DNA of 64,000 nucleotides, taken from Paragonimus westermani. Taxonomy: Eukaryota; Platyhelminthes; Trematoda; Plagiorchiida; Troglotrematidae. Position 1 is the first letter of the stretch; each line of letters starts with the position of its first letter. The DNA is taken from positions 22,620 through 86,619 of the forward strand of contig QNGE01002394.1 of NCBI GenBank assembly GCA_008508345.1, given 5' to 3'. Below the pieces are notes generated by a model. It did not search any database and was not told the origin of the DNA. It was given only the letters and a program-made list of their open reading frames with translations. Positions 1-12,557 of this stretch are shown piece after piece. A program made the position numbers and the translations under genes.

Positions 1-1016
1 TGCTTTTTCTGATCGTTTGTACACAATCGGCTCGCATATGCTGCCTGACTAATCCAGTTCTAATAAATGTGAAACATAACCGATCTATTTTAAATGTACA
101 CGAATCTGGTCGGAACGTGGCACTATCGGAGCGCTCAGATGTGCATCCTCAAACACGACCGACTGGACAACCCGTATGAACACAAAATAGACCGCCATGA
201 GTGTCAAACAGAAACACCGCACAAATGAAGCTCAGGCTAATCAAGTGTTACGGGTCACCGTCTACCTACACAGTGATCAACCCTATTGACACCAACCAAT
301 TAGATGCATTATACACGGAAATACTCGTTAGTACGTTTGTCGACAACGATACATCGGTGATGCTCAATGGTCACAAGGCCGCCAGAAGGAAGACGGGGAA
401 GGTAAGGGACCTAATTCACTTAAAAACCGTCCAAATTCCATGCACACCATGAAGACACCGGTCAGTTGCAAACGAGGCAAATATCGAATCCGTGTGACAT
501 TCGCTGTTCCGCCCCCATTAACCGCGCCCACCTCACAAACAACGTGGACGCCATCTCGTCCGGTGCCCCAGGCTACAACAAATGCATCCAACTCCCGGCT
601 GTGTCCGTCTCTAGAAGTAGGCTGTGTCGATTATAATCATTTGTCACAGCAAGCTCATTCGCACCACATTTGTCTTGTAAATCGACAGACAACAACAGGG
701 AAACAGGGTGTGAAAATTACGCCAATAAAGTTACGAACAAGACTTGTTTTGTGCGCCTGACCATCAGGTTAATTGCAACACAATAAACATGAACATGCCA
801 ATTAGACCCAGTGTGAAAATCGCTAACTAACTGCTGGGATCCGTGTGTTTGATGTTGGTTGCGTCAACAGTGTTTCGATTGATGAGTTCGATTGACTGTA
901 AGTGTGGCGATGTTAAACTTCCGCACCTCTTCTGAGTGCAGTCGTCAAGGTTGTGCGATAGCACACTGGTGGTCTTGGTAACGGTCAATATGCGAGATTT
1001 TTCCATCTCAAAGTAA
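1..1016. repeat. Perfect 1,016-bp direct repeat, left copy
   Basis: Every base from 1 to 1016 recurs at 7731-8746; the copies diverge abruptly after the shared AAAGTAA. The left edge is cut by the window, so the true length may be greater. I recognise no protein in it; the longest open frames are about 100 codons or less. Possible explanations are a recent segmental duplication, terminal repeats of a retroelement, or an assembly duplication. Confidence 0.95.
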
Positions 1017-1059
1017 TATCCAGGAAAACGGAATGAGGAGCAGTGCAAATGTCTTAAGA

Positions 1060-2100
1060 AAATTGTCTCACGGAAAGATTTGGGTAACTAACATCACGAT
1101 CGGAATTTCGTCGTCAAAAGTCATGTGACATGCAGACAAGATGTCGACGAGTGGCATAAGCTGTCATATGTAATCGGCAGACCTGCGCACATTTCTACTC
1201 AGAGTAGGCGGGGTGATTGTGGAATGTTCACATAATCCAAACGACTACCTTCAGGTTAACACATACCTTAGAAGGATAAGGAAGCAGCACATACTGTACC
1301 AAGTTGGACAAACAAAGAGAGACACTCAACAAGCCATTGGAAGAAAAGTCCAACAGTTACCAGTTCACCACGGTTAAAGCGTTCAACACACGTGCAAGTG
1401 TGTCAGTGGAACGAAATGAGGAGGAATGTAAGCTGACCAAATTCTTCCTGGTTCTCACTCTAACTTTGCCACAATGAGCTTGGCTGTGTGCTGCCGGTCA
1501 AGTGAACAATAGACAGGTTGTTCAGATCGATCGCATAGTACACTTGGAACGATACGCACACATAAAGCATTCACTGAGTAGTAGACTTAGGCAGATGAAA
1601 ACAGCAATCAGCTAAGGACTTTTGAACGTGAAACCGCAAACACCCTTCAAGGACATCATGACTTATGTGGCGAGGGACAAGTGTGGAGCAAAGTGCCTAT
1701 CGTAGACGCGCAACCTGAGAAGGAAAAGTCTATCCATGAAGGCCATTCAGTGACGAAAATCGATAGTCAAAAATAAGTGTTGTACTAGAATCGAGCGAAA
1801 ACGCGTGTTTCGTAGGGTTCAGGTATTGGCCGGAACAAGTGGGTTTCCTACGAACAGTTCTTCTAACGGAAACGTCTTTCCGAGGACCTATGAGTATATT
1901 TAGAAATGGCAGGCAGTTGTTGACCTTCAAACTCACAAGTAACCTTCAGGTTAGAATGACAACAATTTAGACGGTGCACCAGGTTATCTAACACCTGTTT
2001 AGAACAACTGAATAATCTAGTGAACCTTGGTAAATATTCTTGAAATTGTGGGAAATGTATTGTCAAGACTGCATCCGCACACTTAGGAATCCTCACCAGC
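1060..2100 (-). mobile_element. Penelope-like element remnant (RT palm and downstream part)
   Basis: Read on the minus strand, 2100-1780 gives the late part of a Penelope-like reverse transcriptase in several frames: a stretch ending FSCSKQVLDNLVHRLN, then KVTCEFEGQQLPAISKYTH, and in another frame LPFLNILIGPRKD and RTVRRKPTCSGQYLN. This is the family's 'LPFLDVLI...VYRKPTxTGQYLNF' signature. The lower part, about 1100-1795, is a roughly 95% match by eye to 14962-15655. Frameshifts and stops show it is dead. Orientation is minus, so the 3' end lies at low coordinates, and a different sequence (the 1,016-bp repeat) abuts there. Confidence 0.7.
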
Positions 2101-2129
2101 TCTTGAGGTGGTCAACATGTCCAACACAG

Positions 2130-2790
2130 AAACGTGTCACATGGACGCTCAATCATTGTTCACTAGCCTAAACTTGATTGAAACAATCGACTTTTCACGT
2201 GACCATATTCTGGCTCATCCGAGTTGAACATGTCTACCAGCTCCGATTCCCAAAGATCTGCTACTTTCGTGCACACAGAATGTCAAGTCTCATTTCAACG
2301 ATGGTGACTGCAAACACTTTGACTGAGTAGCATTACGAAGCTCGTTGAGTCCATTGTTTACTGAAGTTTTCATGGCGAAACTAGAACAAAGTGCTTCACA
2401 TGCAAACAGACAAATTGTTCTTTGCAAGAGATAACCGAATAATATCCTGATAATCGCCAAACACCAGAATCAAGTTGAAAACCTTCTGGTCAGCTTATAC
2501 TCACCCCATGCCAACATTTATTAACATGCGAACACGAGGGCGGCAATTCAACGGCTTTTCTCGGCTTTCGAAATAATATTATGTCCGAATAAATTTGAAG
2601 AACACAACGCATAAAAACGCGGACTAGTGTGAACGCCACGACATCAAATTCGTAAGATCTGTTCCAATGAGACCATTTCTGAGAAGCTCTATTCCGTGAG
2701 TTGATATCAAAAATGGATACCCCTCCGTTTTATCTACAAGCACGTCAAGCCCTTCGACCATAAACCGACCAACAAAACAGGATCAAGATA
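2130..2790 (+). mobile_element. Penelope-like RT remnant, opposite orientation
   Basis: On the plus strand, broken frames give the ordered motifs of a Penelope-like RT. MDAQSLFTSLNLIETIDF corresponds to 'FDVxSLFTNVPLxETIDF'. IPKDLLLSCTQNV is followed by a degraded 'DGVAMGSPLGP' region ending in VFMAKLE. NNILIIAKHQNQVENLL follows the catalytic motif position. Further on comes KRGLV, then HQIRKICSNETISE. Stops and frameshifts are frequent. It starts about 30 bp from the minus-strand remnant at 1060-2100, so the two lie head to head. Confidence 0.65.
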
Positions 2791-5200
2791 ACCTGCGTTC
2801 ATACGCAAACAATCGCCTTCGGATGACGAGTGCTCGTGCAGTCCGACCGAAAGAATGCACCGTTTTCAAGGGTCTAATGCACAATTCAGCCTCACCATTA
2901 TGAAGAGAGGTCAAGTTGTTGGCCCGGTCATCACATTCAACTTGTGATGACGAGATATCAACTCATAATTGCTCGAGTGTTCCCAAGCCGCACCAATCAC
3001 TAATTGCCGTCCAACCCTATTTACGTATAAAATGTTAACTCAAACAGTCTCTCTGTCCTACGACGGCTAAAACTCTTTCTTGTCGCGTATGATCCGGGGT
3101 TGGCCGTTCATTCTACTGCTAACCTTATGTTGTACACACGAATATATATGTACGGTGTTTTACCTTTCGTTTTGAGAAGCACCCATATCTCCCGACATCC
3201 TCATTTGGTATTGGTAAATTGGGTCAAGGGAACCCACTGTTCATATGTTATATTGTTTCTTCATGTCTTGCAATGCAGAACACCATCAACAATCGTCATA
3301 GTCTCCTAAACAATTAACTACTAGACATAAATAATCACCATAACATATTTGGAGAGTTCAGATGTTCCCGAAACTGCTGGACCTACAGTGCTGCTGACGG
3401 ACGCTGAAAAGTGCATAGTGGTGAACGAATCCCGCCATTTGAGTGGCCGTGAGCAGAATATTAGGCNGAAAGCTATACGTTCGTACCGAACGTATCAACA
3501 TTCCGCGGCGGTTTCAGCAAGGTAACCCATTTTTTGACTACCAAATTACAGGTGATTTCGCTAACATACGGTTGAATGTTAGGTAATTTGTTCACTCAGG
3601 AAAGACATTCTCTCCAATTGAGCATTGCATTCTCGCATATCCAGTTGACTGTCATCGTCGAACATAATTCACACTCCATACACACAAAGCTTAGTCAATA
3701 GTGTTGTTCCCGAGGCAGAATCTTGTATGCAAAGAACGGATCAGTAAACTTTATCAGCACACTCGTCACGATCTAGAATTACTGAGTCCTGCACTACTGA
3801 AGAGAAGTTTCGATCCGAACGGACTAACAACAATCAGATAGTATGTCGGAATTGTAGCCAGATTGGTTCGTGGCTAATGCGACATTCTGCTTGACTGTCA
3901 AGTCAACTCTTCCCGATGAATCGTGCACAAACGTATCTCCACAATTCAGCTGGGATATCCTAACGTCGTTTCCCATATTAGCACCGCACACACACACACA
4001 GTGGGAAGACGTAAAATACATAAGTAGGTGCTCTCTACTTCACGACAACCGTACCTCATGCAGAATTCATGGCGACGGAACACGGTTGAGGGATGAGAAA
4101 ATAGTTCACTTACGCCTGGCCTCGTGATCGACGACTTAGAAATCAGTGTGGGATAGTGCACGTATCCCCGCAGAACAGAAAGGAAAATATGTGAAGTGCA
4201 GGTGAGCAAAGGTTTGAGAAAACAACAAACTGTCAAGGCGATAGAATGGAAACTTGAACAGAAATCAGAACATGCTGAACAAAAACACCGATCAGTGTCC
4301 ACGGTAAGATATTCGAAGCAACATCGATTTGCAGAAGTGAACTCGACGGCTAGGCTAGCAGAAGATTGTTCGGTAGCCCAAATGTACGTAGAAACCTTCT
4401 ACTTAAGGTCACTCACTGATTATCTCATCATGACAGATTCTGGTAGAACGCTTCGGAGTAGATACATCCGAACGTCAAATGAGTGTTATTCGCAAGTTAG
4501 GCAGACAATAGGATGTTTTGCCACCAGCGATTAGGCCAAGCAGAAGCATATTCTGCAGCAGGTTGTGCGATTCAGTATGTTGAGATTAAATCCCTTCAGA
4601 CGTGAAGACTTCACACACGCTTCGCTCAGGCATGTTTGCCAGTGTGCAGGTTCTTGTGGCCGCATATTCATTTGTTAAAATCATCCAACACAACAAACTG
4701 TCCTACCAAAACAACACAATAACCACGATCTGTTTACTTACAAACTGGGGTCTTATGACGTGCCATCAATTGGAACTCTACTGGTTCCATGTGAGAAATA
4801 CGCGTAACAAAAGTGTAACACTGACGGACTACTCAACTTCGCAAGATCAAATAAGCAATATCGATCGCCATTCAGTGACCGCGAAACTAACTAAACGCGC
4901 CACTAAATCCACCTCATTTCAAACCATAAACAACATCGCGAAGTGTGACTTCCTTTGATTGCGATCATCTTTCTGTGTGTGCAACTGTGGACAATCAATC
5001 AAGTGTGGATGACAACTCCCAGTCCCTTCATCATAGCAGAAAGCAGACATATAGTGCGATAGATTAACATTGCGCTCGCTCTCATCAGTCGGAAACGTAA
5101 AACATGCCAGCTATATACTTCAGGCACGCAAGGACAAACAGGAGCGAGACGCGCTTACAACCACATCAAGTCTTATGTGATCACGACCATGGCAACCCGA
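2791..5200. other. No recognisable gene
   Basis: I see no protein family or RNA gene here. One unresolved base (n) lies near 3467 and a short CA run near 3987. Some of the left part may be further Penelope decay, but no motif is clear enough to claim. Confidence 0.5.
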
Positions 5201-5204
5201 TGGG

Positions 5205-6449
5205 TTATCTCAACCACTTTTGTGCAAATAACGTCAACATCGCTTCGCAGAAAGCCAATAAGATGGGGGTTCTATCACACATCAGTATCTTGAGTGAGTT
5301 GAATGGGTCAACTTGGTGACCGCTTGCTCTGAGATGTTTAACAATCGATGACGTTGGATTCCAAACCCTCAGTGCACCAAGTCGAGGCTGGTGCGTCATC
5401 AGTTGTCTCAACCAATTCGGAATGTGTTCGGCGACCGACTGTGATAGTTGTCGATCTGTTCTGCATATGTAAACGTCGCTGCAACTGCAAGTGAACCGGT
5501 ACACAACATGGGAGACAGAAGAGTTTGACAAACTACTCTCGCGATTGCACGGAACTGGTCTTCTGGTGGTTTGAAATTAGCGCAACTGTGCAGCCGCATA
5601 CGTTCGAGCCAGAACAGAATTTAATTTGTGCCTTATGTCGTTGGCTAGATGGTCGCCTCTGAATGGTAAGAATAGTATAACACTCTTCTTTTGAGCCGTG
5701 GATATGGGCTCAGCGCTCTTCTGCACCGTACTGTGTGCCTCGATGAATGTATCGGGATATCCATTTGATAGTACAGTTTGTCTCAGCAACTCCCGTTCTG
5801 TCTACAGTGTGTCTGGTGCACAAATATGCTTAGTTCTATGAAACAGTGTCTTAATCAAACCATGTTTGTATGCAATAGGAGCAGAGCTGGAAAACTGGAG
5901 ATATTGACCACCCCATGTCGATTTGCGGTTAACTGCACGCTGTAACGAGACATCCACACGTGTAGTAGGGAGCACATCCGAAATAGGTAAACTGTTGTTC
6001 GATTCAACTTCGTGATACAAAGACAGGTTGGGGTGAATAGTATTAAGGAAGTTGAAAAACAAATCAAAGAGAGCAACATCAGTGAAAAGTAAGATATCAT
6101 TAACGTATCGTTTGTACAATAACGATCCAGCTAAGTAATCCGGGACTTGCCGATCACTCATTCCTAAAATGATGTCCCCTAGTGTTGGGCCTAACGGACT
6201 AACCACAGCAACACCGTCTATCCGTTTGTAAGCAAGTCCATCAGAGTCGAAACGAATGTTTTGCGTGCATAACAAAATAAGATCTTTGAGGTTTGCAAGT
6301 GGAACATCTATATCACAGTTCTGACTGGAGATGAAGCCACACACAAAATCAACTGCCTCATGAGGAGTAACGTTTGTAAAAGGAGAATCAACATCCGTGG
6401 AATACATTACTTGGGTAGTCACCGGAGAGATTTCTAAAATTTCAGTCAA
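5205..6449 (-). mobile_element. Penelope-like element: RT followed by GIY-YIG endonuclease (decayed)
   Basis: The RT lies at 6449-5802 in one 215-codon frame. It shows STDVDSPFTNVTPHEAVDF (motif A region), DGVAVVSPLGPTLGDIILG (motif B), RYVNDILLF (motif C), SLPISDVL and VNRKSTWGGQYLQFSSS. Next, in shifted frames, come LFLPFRGDHLANDIRHKL (5789-5577) and a GIY-YIG-type segment (5531-5205): VVYRFTCSCSDVYICRT, then LSQSVAEHIPNWL and SSIVKHLRASGHQVDP. RT before GIY-YIG is the hallmark of the Penelope order. The motif C tetrad reads Y-V-N-D, so one catalytic aspartate is missing, and the domains are split by frameshifts. The element is inactive. Confidence 0.85.
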
Positions 6450-6479
6450 TTCAAAGGAGTCCTTGGAGCAATGTGGAGA

Positions 6480-7730
6480 TAAACGTTTTCGGACGGGAGC
6501 TTAAATGTCCTCAAGCCAACGAGCAACTTTATGGTAGGCAGAATTGTTCACGCACTAGATCGGGCGTACAGATGCAACATCCTTGTGTACTTTTCGTTTC
6601 ATAACATTGCAGTCAACACGCTTCTTGCAGGAATAATACTCAACGCTTACAACGCTTCCGAGGAAGGGCCACCCGAGGTGACTGAAACGTTGCATATTAC
6701 AAATTGCTCGTAACGTTGTGTTATTCCCAACCCATTTATTAATAACATGTTAAGCACGACGTCAAATCTGTTCGACTTCACTCGCACCAGATCCGGTGCG
6801 CATATCTTACAGACGCCAGAGGTGTTCAAACTATGATCCAAGTAACAGTTAGACCACAACTCTAACATAATAATCGACCGTCGAGCATGAGCCATTAGCA
6901 AAGCTAGTGGTTGCAACGGGGTGCCTCCTGGATGGAGCCAAACGTTCGGCTTGCAGCAGGTGTTGATTGTGCTAACTGTAGATCCACCAAGTGAGAACGC
7001 ACATGTCTTAGTTCACATGCGGTCCACAAATTTTTCATACGGGATCGAATCCATCGTCTCCGTTCGCTAACAAATGACCTGCACTACACTGAGCTGGAGT
7101 TGAGTGAACTCGTTTCGGACTGGCTCATTTGCACACAAACTCGGCCAAATAAATGCTTCCAAATACAGTCCAATGATTCACTCACAAAAAAACAAATACC
7201 TACAGACCGTGTTGTAGAGCATATTGGAAGGTGGGACGCGTAAGCAATATATCTTACAATAGCAACGGATTGCACGTGTTCACAGCGGCAACAACTGGAC
7301 AACTAATAAGGACGGAATGACCTTAACGACCGATAACTCGAACCAAAAGCATAGGCAGTTAGGCGAGTCAGGCGAAGGATTCTTGTTAGGGCGAAGGCGG
7401 TTCGCTACATCATAGATGCATATAAAATAAACACAATGCACGAATGCATCATCCAGTTTACTTGCGTACAGAATGACATATGTTTGGTAGATATTGCTGA
7501 TTCAGCAGTCAATTGTCACAATCATTCACATCACCCTTCACATTTCTGTTCGGACAGGAGTTAAAGAAAGCTACACAGGAAACAATGGGCTACGCGTTCA
7601 AAGTGGCTATCGCGAGTGCTGCTTCCGGTCACATGGGCAGCTTTCTGATGATGGCAGCCGGCATCTGGGTGTGAGAGACGACGTGCTGGGTAACGCAACA
7701 AACCGGCTTGCAAGTATACTTGACAAAAGC
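6480..7730. other. No recognisable gene
   Basis: No domain, RNA gene or known repeat was recognised between the Penelope remnant and the right copy of the 1,016-bp repeat. Confidence 0.5.
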
Positions 7731-8746
7731 TGCTTTTTCTGATCGTTTGTACACAATCGGCTCGCATATGCTGCCTGACTAATCCAGTTCTAATAAATGT
7801 GAAACATAACCGATCTATTTTAAATGTACACGAATCTGGTCGGAACGTGGCACTATCGGAGCGCTCAGATGTGCATCCTCAAACACGACCGACTGGACAA
7901 CCCGTATGAACACAAAATAGACCGCCATGAGTGTCAAACAGAAACACCGCACAAATGAAGCTCAGGCTAATCAAGTGTTACGGGTCACCGTCTACCTACA
8001 CAGTGATCAACCCTATTGACACCAACCAATTAGATGCATTATACACGGAAATACTCGTTAGTACGTTTGTCGACAACGATACATCGGTGATGCTCAATGG
8101 TCACAAGGCCGCCAGAAGGAAGACGGGGAAGGTAAGGGACCTAATTCACTTAAAAACCGTCCAAATTCCATGCACACCATGAAGACACCGGTCAGTTGCA
8201 AACGAGGCAAATATCGAATCCGTGTGACATTCGCTGTTCCGCCCCCATTAACCGCGCCCACCTCACAAACAACGTGGACGCCATCTCGTCCGGTGCCCCA
8301 GGCTACAACAAATGCATCCAACTCCCGGCTGTGTCCGTCTCTAGAAGTAGGCTGTGTCGATTATAATCATTTGTCACAGCAAGCTCATTCGCACCACATT
8401 TGTCTTGTAAATCGACAGACAACAACAGGGAAACAGGGTGTGAAAATTACGCCAATAAAGTTACGAACAAGACTTGTTTTGTGCGCCTGACCATCAGGTT
8501 AATTGCAACACAATAAACATGAACATGCCAATTAGACCCAGTGTGAAAATCGCTAACTAACTGCTGGGATCCGTGTGTTTGATGTTGGTTGCGTCAACAG
8601 TGTTTCGATTGATGAGTTCGATTGACTGTAAGTGTGGCGATGTTAAACTTCCGCACCTCTTCTGAGTGCAGTCGTCAAGGTTGTGCGATAGCACACTGGT
8701 GGTCTTGGTAACGGTCAATATGCGAGATTTTTCCATCTCAAAGTAA
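7731..8746. repeat. Perfect 1,016-bp direct repeat, right copy
   Basis: Identical to 1-1016, same orientation, 7,730 bp apart. The right boundary is sharp at 8746. The preceding sequence has no counterpart because the left copy starts at the window edge. Confidence 0.95.
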
Positions 8747-11700
8747 CATCTAGACAAACGACTGATGGGCGATGGAAACTTCGTTCAGTTAACCTATACT
8801 CAGCATGTTGATAACGACCACGATGCTTTCCGATCGTCTGGTGGGTACTTAGAGATAAATTTTAGATTCGAGTTGTGTGGTGGCGAGACCAGAAGTATCT
8901 GACTGTGCAAACGTGGCCACTGTCGTCAGGATTCCGTATTGATAGTTAAAATCAACCCGCCTTCAAGTAATTGAGCTCACCAGTTGAAACAATGACCGTG
9001 TAACCGCCAGCAAATACCTCGTTCATAATTGAGTGGTCGACCCTATTACTGGCCGTGGTCCTTACTTTCGCATGTGTTCTGCCGCAATTAGCTTGCAGGT
9101 CAAGCACAGAAATCAAATCTTGATCGCTACGTAGCTGTTCTCATGACTTAAATGGATACGCTCGAACGAGTGAGGACGACAGAGACCATCAGAAAGATAA
9201 CGGTATTTTGGGAGATTTTACTTCACGATTCTTTACATCCATTTTACTACGAAAGGCAACCGCTCGACAGCGACCAACCCCACTGAACAAAAAATAGTTT
9301 GAAGAGATTGATAGTTCAAAAATATCACTCATTCAGCATGTAATGTAATAGTCTATTGATAACACCTCATTTTCATCACGAAGCCAGTACGCACATCCAA
9401 TATGCGTGAACGGGGTTGTACAATGAGACAGCGTACATGGAACATAAGTGGATAACCGAGCGGTGGGACCATCACTCATGCTGAGGTTGACCAGGCCAAT
9501 AGGGGTTGAGTGGATACAATGCAGCTTTCGGAGGAACTCACGCCCCAAATACTAACGACAGGCTGGAAGGACGCGGAGCACACAGCCTGTTTACAGCAGC
9601 TGAATGCCCAGACAAACAAAGGCTTTGTAACTGAAACGATATGTTACGAAGAAGATTAAATGAATAATCGACGTAAGTGGAACAGCAAACATCTAGCCCA
9701 TGTGTCCAGAAAATGATCGGAAAAACCCGAAACCACAAAATACTGTGACATGCATTGTGGTCGGTCAAGTTGAAACAGTGATAGCTAGCGTCCGGATTCC
9801 TATACAGTAAAATATGTCTACATAACAATTGAAAATCCTAACATGTGGAACAGTCGAAAAGTGCAGTGCGCAATGAACGTGCTACTGACAGGCGCTCAAT
9901 AAATTTGCACTGTTGCTCTGCTGTTGAAGGTTCGGATGGCTATTCTCTTCATATCGGGAGGATCTGATTAACTGAATTTGGGATACCGACCATAATGGGT
10001 TAGTTTGCAGTACACATAAACTTAGAATCTCTGCTCACCATTAACTTTGACAAGGTGGTTTAGGAAAGCAAGTGAACGCTCTTCAGTTTTCAACGTGAAC
10101 ATAAATGCAGCTACATTTTGAGTTGAGCAACTACTTCCCCGGTAATGTCGTGAAACGGAATAAATTTCGAGTGAAGGTTTGTATATCGCATTTATATACT
10201 GTCATGTACACTGAAAGCGCTTCGAAATCTGAAACACTTGATCCTGTTCAGCTACTTCATTAAAACACAGTGAAGACCTATGTTGCGGGATTTCGAAATT
10301 TCGCTTAATCTCTCCCAGCCGCTTACTCCAAACAACTAATTTGACCAAGTAAATGATACAAACAGCGTAAAATCGAGCGGATAAAAAAAAAATAAGGATC
10401 GGACCAACTCATTCTGTCTCTTGCTTGACAGTGACCACCTTATCCACTCGATTGTACACTAATCGTATCATATTTAAATGATTGTTTCAAGTAAGCTGCT
10501 GAAAAGAAAAGAAACGTCAATAGCCCACAACATGTTTTCCCTCTGTTTTGATGCAGCTCATAATTCACAAACTCCGGAATTTAGTTTCAAAAAGTCACAA
10601 GCACGCCAATTTGGTTTACAAAATTGAGAGTCAATCATAGGAATTCATGTCTTTTGCATACTTGTACATAAACAATAGGTTCTTCACTGTCATCATCAAA
10701 TGATATCCGTCGAAGCGTACACCAAATTGGGCAGTACGCTGACTGCAGAAAGTTGAACAGAACTACCAGAAGAAAGAACACTCAACCGCAGATGATCTAT
10801 CTCATACCCTTCAAGTTTCTCCTAAGTGAACTGATCAAGCGGGCACGTTGCAACCAATTTGCCTTGTGGTCCGTGGTGTGGTGTAAGTGGCCCTGCTATG
10901 TAGCCAAGTGTTTTTCGACCGAACGGTATTATCCATTTCAGCGCTTTTCTGTTTACTCATCACTTCGTTTTCTTCTGCTCCCATCTTCATGCCACCTTCT
11001 TCAAACACTGGATGTATGAGAGTAGCACATTTCGACGGTAAAGACTACAGTCACATCGCTACCATTAACGTCACATATTGCTTGGCAAACAAGACGTCAA
11101 CTACGCACGCACTTTTGATCTAGAGTTCCGATTAGAGTTGTCGATAAAATCAAGTGCGCCAACTGTTCGTTCATGCTAAGAAGTACAAGACTTGAGATAT
11201 AGTGCGAAGGTCTCTTAAGTTTTTTATAGAGAACCCACATTCAGATTTTTTTAAACAATCCATTATTGAACAAGCGCTTTCGCAGCATTTAAGACCGGGA
11301 TAATGAGAAGAGGCAACTAGAAAAGAGAACAATTTTGGCCTCCACTTGGCAACCAAAACCGAATGTACACCCTTAAAGGTATATTGGTGAAAACTGGAAG
11401 AGGTATTTGTGTTACATCCATTTGCAGTTCACAGACATCAATGAACTTTCCTATACTTGAAAATCACACTCCGTTATTCCTAAACCAGTGCTAACCTTGA
11501 GGTAAATGACAGTAGATACATCTTTGAAGACAGAATACTGTGAGAGAAATGGCTGGAGACAGCCATAAGTGAAACCAGTTTTGGATGCTGAGATTTCATA
11601 AGGAGACCGGTTATTTCTTTGGAGAAGAAATTGCTACATTCAACGTAGTACCAGATGGACGACGATAAATCGTCGTAATAAGCGAACAGCGCCGATGATC

Positions 11701-12198
11701 GCATACACAATCAACACTATGGATTGTGTGCCATATGCAGACTTACACAAATGTGGAAAGGTTGAAATACCTAATTAATTAAGGTTAGCCTACTACGCTG
11801 TTTTGTGTGGCTGACAGACACACGGAATCATGCGATGGGCTGAATAAAAAACCAGTACCACCTCTATCTCATCAGCGAAAAACGGAAATAAATGTTCCCA
11901 TCGGTTCATCTACCCATCTGATATAACGAAAAACTCTTCGCGGAAGGTAAACCAGCCAAAAAGTAGCCCAATAATCATTTAAGGCTGATGTGCAAAAAAA
12001 ACCAACCACACTAGCGCTGACTACGGTATAGTTGTTATTGTGGTGGTCAAGATACACAGTATAGACATGGGAGAAGGAACCTGTCTAAGCCGAGTATAGC
12101 GCTCACACATGTCCGGAATCACCGTTTAAGGGTAGGGTAGAAAACTCAACAATTGCAGGGTGGGAAACTGGGAAAATAACCTGGCAGCATTCGAGAGG
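8747..12198. other. METAP1: No recognisable gene; 3' flank of METAP1
   Basis: On the minus strand this is downstream of the METAP1 stop codon, so its right end should hold the 3' UTR. I saw no AATAAA or ATTAAA on the minus strand in the first ~400 bp past the stop, so the polyadenylation site is unassigned. No other gene or repeat was recognised. Confidence 0.5.
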
Positions 12199-12557
12199 CT
12201 AGGCAGTGATCCAATTGTCCTTATTAAATTGGTGTAGCTGGTCAACAAAATATGGACGACCGTAGCGTTCAAAGTGAAGATGATCGTCGGCCGAAAATGC
12301 CGAAGTAATGGTGGGGGGCAACGGATCCTCTCCTTTCAATTGACGCTTCGTCAGAACTTCAATCGGCAAGCCGGTTGAGGTGGCGCGTTCTGGAGAAAGA
12401 ATAAGCATAGTATGTTCGAATTGAGCAGAACGCATGCCATCCACAGTCACTGCCGTCCATTTGTCCGGCCACAACTCATCACGCCATACCCCCTCGTTGA
12501 TCATTGGTTCGATGGTGAAACAATGTCCCGGTTTCATCACACCGACCGCTTTATTGC
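12199..12557 (-). CDS. METAP1: METAP1 last coding exon
   Basis: The acceptor is TTTTAAACAG, ending at 12558. The first two bases complete an arginine codon, then [18 protein letters not shown] follows, matching the family's KAVGVMKSGHVFTIEPM. The exon carries the metal ligands E (FTIEPM) and E (SAQFEHT) and ends with TAG at 12201-12199. After EVLTKR the protein continues for about 47 residues, whereas human METAP1 has about 12 after EILTRR, so there is a C-terminal extension of roughly 35 residues. Confidence 0.93.

Noticed and set aside
5060..5100. CTGATGAG on the minus strand as a hammerhead core
   Set aside because: No stem II plus GAAA follows in the right place.
1..8746. The 1,016-bp repeats as LTRs of one retrotransposon
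   Set aside because: No gag, integrase, primer site or purine tract was seen between them, and the internal Penelope remnant is far more decayed than the repeats. Kept only as one open possibility.
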